64,000 bases of DNA from Cryptosporidium bovis. Its lineage: Eukaryota; Apicomplexa; Conoidasida; Eucoccidiorida; Cryptosporidiidae. Positions 42,580 to 53,879 of the stretch are shown here, piece after piece; within the stretch, counting starts at the first letter, position 1; the number at the start of each line of letters is the position of its first letter. Where the stretch lies: assembly GCA_009768925.2 (NCBI GenBank), contig VHIT02000053.1, positions 1 through 64,000 of the forward strand, given 5' to 3'. The notes beneath the pieces were generated by a model. The model worked only from the letters and a program-made list of their open reading frames with translations, was not told the origin of the DNA and did no database searches. The position numbers and the translations under genes are program-made.

Positions 42580-43026
42580 TCATTGCTGTGATATTATGTT
42601 AATTTTAGAAAGGGAGTTGCTTAGGTTTAGAAATCTGAGATGCACTTTACCTATAGTTGTTTCAGCATCGAAATACATAATAAGATAAAGATTCTTGACA
42701 TTAATGGCTCCAATGATAAATTTCCCTTTGCTGGTTTCGAGATATAAATCTTTAATAGAGTTAGGGCTGGACTTATATTCATTGAAAAAACTTGTTAGTA
42801 TGGAAGAAATGTCATTTACTTGTTGGATGTCTGTTAGTTTTTCATCGATTCCAAACGAAATTATGCCTCCATCCGAGCATGCAACTCTATAGTTAGGTCA
42901 ATGTAAATAATTATGTAGACAAGTGTATGAATAAGCTTGGAGAATAACTTACATGATAGCTTTGGTCTCTTTGTTTGACTCAGCTTCATATTTCAGTACT
43001 TGATTCAGTTTTTTTGAGTTAATCAT
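42580..43026 (-). CDS. LAMTOR2-like roadblock-domain protein, two exons
   Basis: Recovered by splicing: exon 1 43026-42953 and exon 2 42886-42580, with a 66-base intron (GTAAGT donor, CTATAG acceptor), giving 126 residues. Human LAMTOR2 has 125. The protein reads as a roadblock/LC7 domain. A strand IIVACSDGGIISFG is followed by a helix ISSILTSFFNEYK, then strands KDLYLETSKGKFIIGAI and NLYLIMYFD and a C-terminal helix. In LAMTOR2 the equivalent last parts are LLLCMYAKETVG and the following helix; here they are YLIMYFDAETTIG and helix. LAMTOR2 is a scaffold subunit of Ragulator on late endosomes. A GTAAAG inside exon 2 was considered as a donor but reading through gives a full-length domain. 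Other roadblock families are possible. Confidence 0.78.
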
Positions 43027-43672
43027 TATTCTTTTAATTGTACTAAAGTGCGGGAATAATTGAGCTTATTTATATGAAAGACTTGGGTTATAAATGTGAA
43101 CAAACAGAAATAAATAGATATATATACGCAGTTCTGAGCATTCAAACAAAATCAAGTTCTTTTAAAAGTTTGAAGCAGAACGATCTCCAAGTTAGGAACA
43201 TAATAATGATATGGTGTTACATTGGTAACTTTTGGAAAAATAACAGGGCAAAAGAGAGGAGCATGAAATGAATAAATTAGGTGTTTATGCATATTGTTCC
43301 GTCTTTACTGTATCTAATTAGTTTAATTTTTAGGAAAGTCTTCTGTTTTCTTTGAAATTATTTGAGTACTTTATACATTGAAGCATTTCGTGATCTAGAT
43401 CCACTACTTGTTTTTAGCAAGATTATTCTTGTATTAACACAATCAAAATAATGGATCTAAGTGAGTTTTGCATTTCAGTTTTTTCCATGGATCAGGGCAA
43501 AAAATCCCACTTATTCAATGTATTCATTACCTAATGTGTATAAAGAAATAAGCTAATGATGATACTGAAAGATACTGTAATATTGAATGCATGGAAAAAA
43601 TTGAGGATATTATTGCAATAGCACTTATAAAAAGGGTGAGATAGCTTTTCTAACTTTTTGAATGCATTTATT
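43027..43672. other. Intergenic region between LAMTOR2-like and SUB1
   Basis: AT-rich spacer. A 65-codon plus-strand ATG frame at 43074-43271 has ordinary composition but no recognisable motif, and is not called as a gene. Confidence 0.55.
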
Positions 43673-46600
43673 CTAGGAAATAAATACATCAAAATCTAAT
43701 TTTTTTTCAGAGAGACCTCTGATGCCCAAAAATTGTTGATTTTCATCTTCTTGACTATCTTCGTGGTTATTTTGATCTCCTTCGCTTTGGTCTTTGTATA
43801 TATCTTCTTTTTCTTCATCAACTTTTTTTTCCTCATTTAAAGCAACAACAGTAACAGGAATGATTGAAACAGCTCCATCAGACGTAGAAACGTGAATTTT
43901 TCCTTTATATGTTTGATCGTCTATGTTAGAAGGGATAGTTACCCTCCAATTAACCTTGTATGTCATTTGACTTCTCTGTAGCGGTGGTATGGTAGTTTCA
44001 CTCAGTTGGAACCAAGGAACTTTAGGGTTTTCCGGAATAAGTTCAATTGTAGATTCGGAGACGGGAAATCTATCAGTACAGGGTATTCCAACTCCTAAAT
44101 AAGGTAGAAAAGAGTGACTAAAATGCCGGGTATTTGAAGTAAATGATGAATAAACTTACCTCTTATTCCATCAATGCTTTCCCAACCAAGCATGGAAGAT
44201 GATGAAATTCGATTTAAAATCATGCCATTACTATTGTGATTTATATTATTATTACTAGGAAAATTGTCAAAATCATCGCCCCATGGAATCTTAAGGTAAT
44301 TAAATTTAACAGATCCATTACTATTTAGAACGCACTGAAATGTAACAGTTTTTGATTGGAACTGTTCAGACTTGATGTAAAGATTTCTCCACTCAATTAC
44401 AAATTCCCATGCATCTTCATACACGTCTTTTTTTTCAACACTAGTTTTGTTTTTGAGTTTATATTTGCCTCCAGATTTGCGTTTGTAGTTGTACCCAGAG
44501 TCGGGAGTGCCTTCGTTTTCATCCAAACCAAAATCAATTATTTCTTTTTCCGTCTTAACCCAGGGTTCCTCTTTATATAATGATTTATCAGTGCTTTCCT
44601 TAAAGACTTCATTTGATTCATAAAATTCCTCTTTCTCGAACTCTTCCTCCACTAAAGTTTTGAACATCGTTAGCACTTGACTATCTTTTCTAGTTCCTTT
44701 TGTCGTAAAATCTGTCCACAAAGGAGCAATTATTCCGTGTGGAGGGGCATAAGAAGGTAGTGCAGGAACAAAAGCCTCGCTGTATATTGGACTGAATGAT
44801 ATAAAACCATTAACAGAAACATAGATTTCATACACTCTTTCGCCTAAAAAGTACCAAGGAACGGGCAATCTAACTCTTTGCACCCCATCATCAGAGTCTA
44901 TTAAATCTGTGAGAACAGTAGGCCCCTTATTTGAGTGACGACTGTAGTTGTTAAAGGGTGAGGATAAAAAGTAATTTGAATAGACGTCAATCCATTCAAA
45001 TCTTGATTTGTTGTTTAGCACAAGTACATCATCGAGAGAAACCACAATTTTCCTTTTTTTGTCGCCTAATCCATCTCTATCTCTTCCTTTGTTGCTCCCA
45101 TTTCTCTGATAATCGAAGTCGTTTCCTGGCTCGTAATTATTATAATCGTATTCGCCTTCTTCATCCTCGTCTTGGTCGTAAGAATCTAATCTGTATATAA
45201 TCCTCTTTTTTGAGGGGAACCCTTCACTATTGGCTATTATCATTTTAAAATATGATTTAGTTGGGGATAAAGTGTCTGGGGGAGGAAGTTGTTTTTTGTC
45301 AGAATTTTCATATATGGTGTTCTCTAGATAAATATCGTCTATATTGCCATAATTAATTTTAAAATTGCTAATATTTGCGTGTTCTCTGGTTATATCATCT
45401 TGCAAAGATTTAAACCTTAGCACTATTCGTGGTTTTATTGAATTTTCTAAACCTCTAAATGTAATGATACCCGAAATAGTTCTCTCTGGAAGGCGTATTA
45501 CCCTATTTATGGAAGGTGGTTTTACCTCAATGCCGTATCCTTTACAATACAGTCTAATTGCAAGTCTTTCTGTACCAATTTGGATGGAGGAATGTGAAAA
45601 TGCGGACGATTGCTGAGATAGAGACGATAATGCAGCTGAAATATGTGACGATTGAGGAATTGATATTGATGAATCACCAAAAAAGTTGGTTCTAACATAA
45701 GGAAATTTGACAGACTTGACAGATGGTCTATTTGTGTTTGAGTTACCGACAAATCCATTATATGTTATATGATCGCCTTGTGTAGTAGAACCTTTATTAT
45801 ATTTAAGTATCAAGTGACCACTGATAAAGCCTTCAAAAGAATTTGGTATACAACTAACCTGAAGTTCTCTATTTATTTGGTCTTCTTTTACACTCAATAT
45901 GGTACCTAATGGTGGGTATACTTTAAATTTGCCTCTCTTCCTTCCACCACTTGCCACTTCGGAATCGTCTATATTAATAAACTCGACCATATACTCCAGA
46001 GTTCCTATTCCTGTATTTTTTATGGGAATTTGTGTTTTTAGTCCTTCTAGTCCAACAAAGGTAAGTCCAAGATTAGTACTGTTTCCATTTGGTAGTACGG
46101 CCTTTGGCCTAGGTATACTAACTACGTTTATTATTGTTTTAAGCCTTCCATTTGCCAATACTATATTCTTGTCGTTAGAATCTAACAGTTTTACTACTAG
46201 ACTTGAACTGTATGAACCTGACTTTTCCCCTATTGCTTTTAACTTTAATATGGAACTGCTTTTAGGACCAATTATCTCAGGTGCTTTGAATACAAACCAT
46301 GCCTCTTTTCTAATTACGCCTTTATCACTATTTACGTTATTACCACCATTATTGTTACCTATATTGTTATACACTTCTTGATTCATCATCTGCACTGCCT
46401 TATGGATATTGAGAGTACCAGAAGTTTTAACTGAGGATCTAAGTGAATTTAAAATAGTGACTGACTTAAGTAATAGTGATTTAGCATAGTCAAAAGTCAT
46501 ATTGGGGTCAAAGGCATATAGTAATGCAACGGCACCAGATACAAACGGACAGGCCATTGAGGTACCTGAAAGTCTCTTATAACCTTTGTTAGAACTCGTA

Positions 46601-48102
46601 GATAGGATATCAACTCCAGGAGCCGCTATATCTACGCTTCTGTGACCATAGTTGGAGAATATACCTAATCTTCCATATATATCTATGGCAGCAACGGAAA
46701 GCACATTAGGAAGTTGATAGGCGGATGGATATGTTGGTCTAATATCATTGTTATTTCTATCGTTTCCAGCGGCCACAACAAAAAGCATGTTCTTATCTAT
46801 ACTTCTTTTAATTGCATCATATGTGGCTTGGGAAAAAGATCCACCACCCCAGCTATTAGAAAGTATATGAGCACCCATTTTAATTGCATAATTTATTGCC
46901 TTAACACTATCACTCAAAAATCCAACGCCATTGCCTCTCAAAAATTTCAAAGCCATTATTTTAACTCCATTCCAATTTATTCCTGAAATTCCCTCATTGT
47001 TATTGCCTTTTGCTGCTATTGTTCCTGCACAATGCGTACCATGTCCTTCGTCATCTATAGGAGTTCCTTTATTATTAGCAAAATCATACCCATAAATATC
47101 ATCTACATATCCATTCAAATCATCGTCTACTCCTGGTCTACCATACAATTCTCTCTCATTTATCCACATATTTTCGACTAAATCTGGATGAGTATAATCT
47201 ACACCGGTATCTATAACTGCCACTATAACTTCTCTTTTAGGGGTATTTTCAATACGAGACGAATAACCACCATTTAAATATCCTGAATAATTTATACCGA
47301 GGTGCCTCCATGCCTGCAAAACCTTTGAGTCTGTATTTGACACTTTATTGTACATACCCCATTGCTCTCCAAATTTTGGGTCGTTCGGAAATTCTCCATT
47401 ACCACCAATACCACCAATCCCTCCCATCCCGGTGAGGTAGTCTGCTAATCTTACTTCTTGGTCTGGCTCAACGTACTCCACCTCTTCGCTTCTTAGAAAA
47501 CTCGCCGATAGCTTTGAAATGTATTCAGATGCTCTTGAATCGTTAAATACTTCTACTATCATCATATCTAGCGCTTCTAGTATGGTTGCTGATTTTATCC
47601 CAACTAACTCTTCAGTTGTATCAGATAACGCTGAAACAACTTTACTCAAAAATGAAATACCATCCTTTTTCGGGTATTGACCGTTTTTTGACATTATTCC
47701 ACCTAAACTAAACTCTTTTACTGCTTTACTTAACACCTTTTCCTTGTACTTTACTATCAAACGACCTGGAACCTCATGCTTTTTATTTTCACTATTTTTA
47801 TATTTAACATAACCACCAGATCTTTCAATATTGTTTTCTCCGTCACTCTCATTTTCATATTCACTATAGTCGTCAGGTGGCTTCTGTTGTTTCATTATAT
47901 TTGGACTGTACATTCTATCCACTATTTCCACGTATGGAGTTACAGATTTGTCTATTGGATTATTTAACACTAATTCTACATCCGAACTTTTTCCTTCCAT
48001 TACATTTATAGTTATCGAACTTGAATTGAATATATCATTACACCATATTTTCTCTGTTATAGATAGTAGTATTATTATTTGAATTGCCCTTGCACCTATC
48101 AT
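43673..48102 (-). CDS. SUB1: Secreted subtilisin-like serine protease (SUB1 type), two exons
   Basis: Exon 1 (48102-44160) and exon 2 (44094-43673), separated by a 65-base intron, encode 1454 residues. A signal peptide opens the protein (AIQIIILLSITEKIWC). After a pro-region of about 240 residues comes the S8 catalytic domain, with Asp near 298 (VAVIDTGVDYTHPDL), His near 356 (GHGTHCAGT), the oxyanion Asn (AAGNDRNN) and Ser near 514 (SGTSMACPF). A C-terminal half of about 850 residues has beta-rich and Asn/Asp/Glu-rich segments and no obvious membrane anchor. The one Cryptosporidium SUB1 studied is an apical secretory protease proposed to process surface glycoproteins during invasion; that role is by homology. 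Its promoter lacks GGCGCC but has TGCATGCA. Confidence 0.96.
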
Positions 48103-49315
48103 CTCCTTTAAAACACATTTATTTTCTTTTGCTCTTTAAAATATATATATCTGCTTAACATATGCATATAACACTATATATATATATATTGCTGTTTCCT
48201 TTTTACTCTAATTTACTTTACACTCTCTTTTTATGAGTAATAAACGTTACCACCTTCTCAGTGATACTCTTAACGTTGTCTATTCTCTACTTTCTTTTCT
48301 TCATTACTTCCAAAAATTTAATACATGTATATACTATTTTGCAATGCTACTATTAATGATAGAGAAAAGAATAAAAAGATAAAGTGAAAATAACCACAAA
48401 CTTATTTATTCTATCCTTGATTTACTTTCTTACTTTCAGTTTATTGTATCCTTTGTATCACTTCTATCTTCGCCTTCACTTGCCACTTTAAGCTCATATA
48501 TATAATAGTTGTTTACTCAACTCTTACTTGGTTCTAAACTAAAGTCTAGGAAAAATAAAGAAAACTTAGCCTATCCAGTATAGTATTTTATTTTTTGAGT
48601 ATAAAAAAACAAAACCCTATTATCAGTTTATATTAATATTCATACACACCCCACCTTTTCTCTATCTCCATTATTTATATAGATTACTATTATTTTTTAT
48701 GCTTGTATTGTTACCCACTATATCTCCTCTTTATGTTATTCTCGCATACGATGATTTTATCGGCATGCAGAAAAAATATTCATTTTTTTTATTGCATGCA
48801 TTTTATTAACATTATATTCTGCATTTTAATGTACCGGTACTTCTTCTCTTTACCCGCCAAAAACACTCCTAGACCCAGTGTTAATATAAAATTAGGCGGT
48901 AACTTTCTAACTTTTGTTTAATGACGTGTTTAATGAGCACTAGTGGTTTATAAAGGGACAGTCTGGATAAACTGTTGAGTAGACGCTATAAAAGAATTGA
49001 TATGTACAAGTTATAAATAACCTCAATGCAAGTATACTTTGTTTTTGACTGCAAGTTTGAAGTAGATAAGGCTGAAAGCATACAAGATTTAAATTGACTG
49101 CGAAAGGAACCTATAGGTTCTAAATGGATTGTGCAAAATATATTTTTTTAGGATAGTAGTTAAGGTACAGTTTTTGGTTATTGATATCAAGTGCTATATA
49201 GGTTTTCCAAGGGACGCATACAAATCTCTGAATCTGGTTAACAATAATATTAACATACAACTGTAGTTTATCCCACTTTGCCTAATATTGTAATAATTTT
49301 CTGGAAAAGTGAGAA
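48103..49315. other. Divergent promoter region, SUB1 / PRP19
   Basis: A 1.2-kb AT-rich gap. It holds a GCATGC (48763-48768), a TGCATGCA (48793-48800) and an E2F-like CCCGCCAAAA (48853-48862). Long pyrimidine runs occupy 48200-48500. A 72-codon plus-strand frame at 48703-48921 spans all three motifs and is rejected. Confidence 0.6.
48763..48800. promoter_or_regulatory. GCATGC / TGCATGCA motif pair
   Basis: Two AP2-like palindromes 25 bases apart, about 660-700 bases upstream of SUB1 and 520 bases upstream of PRP19. Confidence 0.45.
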
Positions 49316-51157
49316 ATGTCGTTTATTTGTGGTATTTCCGGTGTTGTTCCGGAAGAGCCGGTTATTTCAAAAACAGGATACATATTTGAGAAGAGATTGA
49401 TACATGACTACATTAAATGTAATGGCTGTTGCCCAATAACCAAAATGAGTCTTGATTTGAGTGATTTAATAGAAGTTAAAACAGAAAATAATGTAAAACC
49501 ACGTATAATTAATAACACTAGTATTCCTGGGATTTTAGATTCCTTAAGGACAGAATGGGATGCAATTATGATGGAGATGTTTCAACTTAAAAGTGAATTA
49601 GAGCAAACAAAAATGCAGCTTTCTCATACTTTATATCAACACGATGCTAGTTGTAGAGTCATAGCTAGAATATCACGTGAAAGAGATAATGCTATTAAAA
49701 GACTGGCTGAAATACACGAAAACATTAATAATGTTGAAACCAACGATGATGGTGTTTCTTTGTCGGAAAAAAGTGATGGTTGTAAGAAACAAGACTACGG
49801 TTCTGGTGATAAACACATCACTTCGCCTCTTGAAGAAAATGTTAAAAGAGCAAAAAAGGATGATAGTTCGAGTAATCCGCCATTGTCTTTGAATATATAC
49901 GAGAACAGAATATCGAAGGAGACTATTTTAGAGTTCGAAGAATATTCAGAAAAAATGAGACCAATTAGGAAGAAGATGACGTTCCCAAATATCCTTTCTT
50001 CTGAAAAAGTTAAAAAATTCGAATTTGTAAAAGAAATACAAATTGATACTGAACATAAGTTAACGCATTCTAATTTTGTTTCTGATTACATTTTGGTATC
50101 GGGACATGAAAATGGCCAAATAATTGTCTCGAGTATTTATGGTAATCTCAACTCGGACTCTTCTGATTCTGGTGAGGAGCACTCTCACACAATTGCTGAG
50201 ATACCACCACCAACGGTTAGTGAGAATTCAGAATTTAATGGTGTTAAATTAGTTTCTGCCTTAAATTCAAATGAAACGTATTTTTCGGAATACAAGAACA
50301 TTCCAGACAAAGTGATTGTGAATTACTCACAGGATCCATCTAATATACACATTTATCAAAGCAATGGTGGTGAAGATTCATTCAATCACATATTGGAGTT
50401 GAATGTTAAAAAAGACAATAACTTCAACTCAAAATTGGAAGTTGAATCATTTCAGGCACATCCAATTAAAAAATACATTCTGGCTAACTACAAAATGAGT
50501 CATAATGCTGGTTATATTGGTAACTTTTCCTTGTTTGATATTGAGATGGGAAGCCAAATTTGTAATTACTCAGTGAATACTGATAATAGTAGTTCAAGTG
50601 ACTACTATTCAGACGTTAAAATACATCCAGATGGTATTATTGTAAGTGGGATTTACTCCTCTGGAAATAATATTGATATTTGGGATATCAGAACTTTAAA
50701 CAAGATAACATCCATTGGACCTAATTTATCAAATATACCGTCATCTGTGAATCGTCATAAATCGAATAAATCATTCGTCTCGTTTTCTAATAATGGATAT
50801 CATCTATTCTCCACTTATGATCTTAAGATATACCTTTGGGATCTTAGAAAATCTGCTCTACTAGATTCTATAGATTCTGGTTTTATTCGCACTAATAGTA
50901 ACAGTGACGATTGTGAATGTAATATTAAGATTAACCTAGACGAGAGTGGAAGGTATATTTCTTCTATTTATGAAGACAAAATTTCAATATTTTCATTCAT
51001 CGGAAAAAATAAACTCGAGAAAATTAACACTTTCTGTTGTACTAATGGTCATTATGGTTTCCAAGATTCACATTTTTCTAACAACGTAAACTTTATCTCT
51101 GCCTTGTCTAACAACAACATAAGGATTTGGTCCTCTAATGACAGCAAGCTATTGTAA
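49316..51157 (+). CDS. PRP19: Pre-mRNA processing factor PRP19 (U-box E3 ligase)
   Basis: A 613-residue protein. Prp19 is the ubiquitin ligase and scaffold of the NineTeen complex that stabilises the active spliceosome. The start MSFICGISGVVPEEPVIS and the following YIFEKRLIHDYI and CPITK form the family's N-terminal U-box (residues 1-65). A tetramerising coiled coil follows (about 75-125: LDSLRTEWDAIMMEMFQLK). The C-terminal half (about 230-613) is a WD40 propeller; repeats are divergent but IYLWDLRK, IDIWDIRT and the final IRIWSSND are clear. Human PRP19 has 504 residues; the extra length comes from Ser/Asn-rich insertions around 150-190 and within the propeller. Intronless. Confidence 0.95.
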   Translation: MSFICGISGVVPEEPVISKTGYIFEKRLIHDYIKCNGCCPITKMSLDLSDLIEVKTENNVKPRIINNTSIPGILDSLRTEWDAIMMEMFQLKSELEQTKMQLSHTLYQHDASCRVIARISRERDNAIKRLAEIHENINNVETNDDGVSLSEKSDGCKKQDYGSGDKHITSPLEENVKRAKKDDSSSNPPLSLNIYENRISKETILEFEEYSEKMRPIRKKMTFPNILSSEKVKKFEFVKEIQIDTEHKLTHSNFVSDYILVSGHENGQIIVSSIYGNLNSDSSDSGEEHSHTIAEIPPPTVSENSEFNGVKLVSALNSNETYFSEYKNIPDKVIVNYSQDPSNIHIYQSNGGEDSFNHILELNVKKDNNFNSKLEVESFQAHPIKKYILANYKMSHNAGYIGNFSLFDIEMGSQICNYSVNTDNSSSSDYYSDVKIHPDGIIVSGIYSSGNNIDIWDIRTLNKITSIGPNLSNIPSSVNRHKSNKSFVSFSNNGYHLFSTYDLKIYLWDLRKSALLDSIDSGFIRTNSNSDDCECNIKINLDESGRYISSIYEDKISIFSFIGKNKLEKINTFCCTNGHYGFQDSHFSNNVNFISALSNNNIRIWSSNDSKLL

Positions 51158-51426
51158 GATTACTACTATGATCCTAATGTTAAATTCAACAAAAATACGA
51201 TAAAAAAGACAGCTTGAATAAAGTTAATTTAAAAGTCCTGCTCTGTTATTTTGTTATCTAAAAGTATTTAACTTTTTAATATTTGTAATTTTTTTATCCT
51301 TTAGAATGTTTCGTTATAAATTCTTATTTATATAATATATTTGTATCATTAATCTAAACGTTTCACATATTATACACTTTGTCTTAATTAAACGTTAGAA
51401 ACATGATTTTGTATCAGAACGATTTT

Positions 51427-53595
51427 CTAGTACCTTCTACCTCTGTCTCTTGATATTTGAGAATTTGGATGAGTGCCTAAACTTCCTGTTGTACCTCTAC
51501 CTCTACCTCTACCTCTACCTCTTGAACCACAAATACTATCTCTATCTCCTAGTGATGAAGAAGAGTTTCTATATCCAATTTTATTTGATATATGTTGATT
51601 ATTTAATCTTCCATTATAACCCATATCAGCACTATTATCAGATAATGTAGGTATTGACAATTCTGGCAAATTACTTGTTGCTGGAGCTATTATAAAAAAG
51701 TTACTACTACTATGCGCAGAATCCGAAGTAAAATTACTGATAGCATTTTCCCAATTCTTTATAGATCCGGCTGGAACGTCAAAAACAGCACCATCACCTT
51801 TTTTAAGTAATGTCATACACTGAATTTTTTCTATTAAACTCTCGGAGTTTTTTAAATTACTTTTTAAACATCTCCAAATATAACTATTTGTTGAAATAGG
51901 ATCTCTCAATTTATTAAACGTTATTATATAACTTTTAAAATCTTCTCTTCCATTTAACACAGAACGGTGAGTTATTTTTTTCATACCTTTGTTGTTTATT
52001 AAACCTGTTAATTCTAATAAACAGTAACTTAATGCTTTTAATGCATACTCAGGAATCTCTGGCATTTTTTCATCTGTTTCATTATTTTCCATTGCTGTTA
52101 CATTTGATTCAGCTTCAGTTTCTTGATCACAATCATCATGACTATCATTTTTATTATCGTCAGTACTATTTCTACTTCTTTTCCTACATGTGCTATTACT
52201 AATAATATTATTATTAAAATATTTCTTCCATATATTGTGTATTATATTCTTTGCTGGATCTCTTACACAATCCAACATTACTGAAGATATGTTCTTTTCT
52301 ATTATGTCTTTACCTATTGAATCTGCAGTTTTTTGTACTATTTCCTCATATTGTGGTACTCCTATTCTTTGAAAATTTATTTTTCCTGCTTTTTCAATAC
52401 TTGAAAGAAACGGATAATCTGACATATTACAAAATAATATTGCCGTTCCAAATTTACCTGCTCTACCAGTTCTGCCTGATCTATGTATATATGTATCTAT
52501 ATCTCTTGGAGGTGCTAATTGTATTACAACAGCCACATCATCAATATGTAATCCTCTTGCTGCAACGTCAGTGGCTACTAAACAACGACATCTCCCTTCT
52601 TTAAATGCTTGCAATGCAATCTCTCTTTGATTTTGCTGTATATCACCATGTAATACTTGACACATTTTGCTTATCTCACTTCTCATTGCTATTTCGTTTG
52701 CAGTCTGCTTTGTTTCCGCAAATATTATACACTTTCCATTTATTCCTGCATACATCATTATTATATCACCTAATAATCCCGTTCTTTGCTGATATGCACA
52801 TTGTATTGCTAAATGTCTTATTCTACTTTTAGATACTGATTCATCCTCTTCAACACCATGAATTGATATATTTGTCACATCTACTGTAACCGTGTCTTTT
52901 GACATTATATCATTCAAAATGTTGCGTACCCATGGTGGAACTGTTGCGCTAAATAATAATACTTGGAATTTATTCTCAATTTTACCTACACTCCCTCCAC
53001 TAGGAGATGTATCTTTTCTGACGTAGTCTATTATCTTATCAACTGTTTCTTTAAAACCCATTTCTAACATTTTGTCTGCTTCATCTAATGTTAATACTGA
53101 TATTTTACTTACGTTCAATATACCTCTTTCTATAAAATCCAATACTCTCCCTGGGCAACCAACAACTACATCTACTCCTTTTTTTATTTCCTGTATTTGC
53201 GGATATTCCTGTGAACCACCATATACACTACAAACTTTATATCTTTCATTACCTCTTAATAATTCAAACTCACTTGATACTTGTTGTGCCAACTCCCTTG
53301 TTGGTAGAAGAACCAAAACTAATGGTCTCCTTCCACTCTTACCTGTGTCAAATTTACCTTTTTTTATTAATCTCTCTATTACTGGCAATACAAACGCTAA
53401 TGTTTTACCTGTACCTGTCTTTGCTCTTCCCAATACATCCTTCTTATTGTATATTGGATCAAATGAACGAGCTTGAATGGGGAACAATCTTTCTATACCT
53501 CTCTGTTTTAGTATGTCCTTTGTCTCCTTACTCAATGGGAATGAGTCAATCGAATCATCTATTTCATTCTCAAGTTTTCTCTTTTTCTGTTCCAT
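51427..53595 (-). CDS. DDX21: DEAD-box RNA helicase, DDX21/nucleolin-helicase type
   Basis: A 722-residue helicase of the DDX21/DDX50 group, nucleolar enzymes in rRNA transcription and processing. Motifs: Q-motif ERLFPIQ, I AKTGTGKT, Ia PTRELA, Ib CPGR, II DEAD, III SAT, IV CIIFAETK, V AARGLHI, VI HRSGRTGR. A central Asn/Asp-rich linker (about 460-505) precedes a GUCT-like domain (about 510-610), marked by KKITHRSVLNGREDFKSYI, the feature that separates this group from other DEAD-box proteins. The C-terminus is a run of Arg-Gly dipeptides encoded by a CTCTAC-type DNA repeat, typical of RNA-binding RGG tails. A GGCGCC motif lies 225 bases upstream. Intronless. Confidence 0.93.
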   Translation of the reverse strand: MEQKKRKLENEIDDSIDSFPLSKETKDILKQRGIERLFPIQARSFDPIYNKKDVLGRAKTGTGKTLAFVLPVIERLIKKGKFDTGKSGRRPLVLVLLPTRELAQQVSSEFELLRGNERYKVCSVYGGSQEYPQIQEIKKGVDVVVGCPGRVLDFIERGILNVSKISVLTLDEADKMLEMGFKETVDKIIDYVRKDTSPSGGSVGKIENKFQVLLFSATVPPWVRNILNDIMSKDTVTVDVTNISIHGVEEDESVSKSRIRHLAIQCAYQQRTGLLGDIIMMYAGINGKCIIFAETKQTANEIAMRSEISKMCQVLHGDIQQNQREIALQAFKEGRCRCLVATDVAARGLHIDDVAVVIQLAPPRDIDTYIHRSGRTGRAGKFGTAILFCNMSDYPFLSSIEKAGKINFQRIGVPQYEEIVQKTADSIGKDIIEKNISSVMLDCVRDPAKNIIHNIWKKYFNNNIISNSTCRKRSRNSTDDNKNDSHDDCDQETEAESNVTAMENNETDEKMPEIPEYALKALSYCLLELTGLINNKGMKKITHRSVLNGREDFKSYIITFNKLRDPISTNSYIWRCLKSNLKNSESLIEKIQCMTLLKKGDGAVFDVPAGSIKNWENAISNFTSDSAHSSSNFFIIAPATSNLPELSIPTLSDNSADMGYNGRLNNQHISNKIGYRNSSSSLGDRDSICGSRGRGRGRGRGTTGSLGTHPNSQISRDRGRRY
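51492..51523. repeat. In-frame CTCTAC hexamer repeat
   Basis: About five tandem copies of a TACCTC/CTCTAC unit inside the helicase gene encode the alternating Arg-Gly tail. Unit gain or loss would keep the frame, so tail length may vary between isolates. Confidence 0.85.
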
Positions 53596-53814
53596 TTTCG
53601 TTTTTAAACTTGTCTTGATCTTTTCAGTTACCTTATAAAAGAAAAAAGCACTTTTCTTATCAAATGTTCTTCCTTTTGTTATATTCCTTTGGAAGAAAAA
53701 ATAATGGTAATAATAGGGTCTTTGTACTTTGGATCCTAAATTTATTCATCACCTGTCAACTCGGACTACTTTGTCCCAAATAAGTAATGCTTTAAACCCA
53801 AGCGCCTCACAAAG

Positions 53815-53825
53815 GCGCGGGCGCC
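53815..53825. promoter_or_regulatory. GGCGCGGGCGCC motif
   Basis: A compound GC box ending in the palindrome GGCGCC (53820-53825), about 225 bases upstream of the DDX21-type ATG. Confidence 0.45.
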
Positions 53826-53879
53826 AATGCATATCAAAAAAGACACTTCCTATACAAAATACCTGCAATTTACTCGTTT

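Noticed and set aside
42640-42660. GTAAAG as second donor in the LAMTOR2-like gene
   Set aside because: Every downstream acceptor gives a stop within a few codons, whereas reading through yields the complete roadblock domain and a family-like C-terminus.
43074-43271. 65-codon plus-strand ATG frame
   Set aside because: No motif, no neighbours that suggest function, and ordinary AT-driven composition. Possible but unsupported.
48703-48921. 72-codon plus-strand frame between SUB1 and PRP19
   Set aside because: Covers GCATGC, TGCATGCA and an E2F-like box; start is TTG-like and the composition is random.
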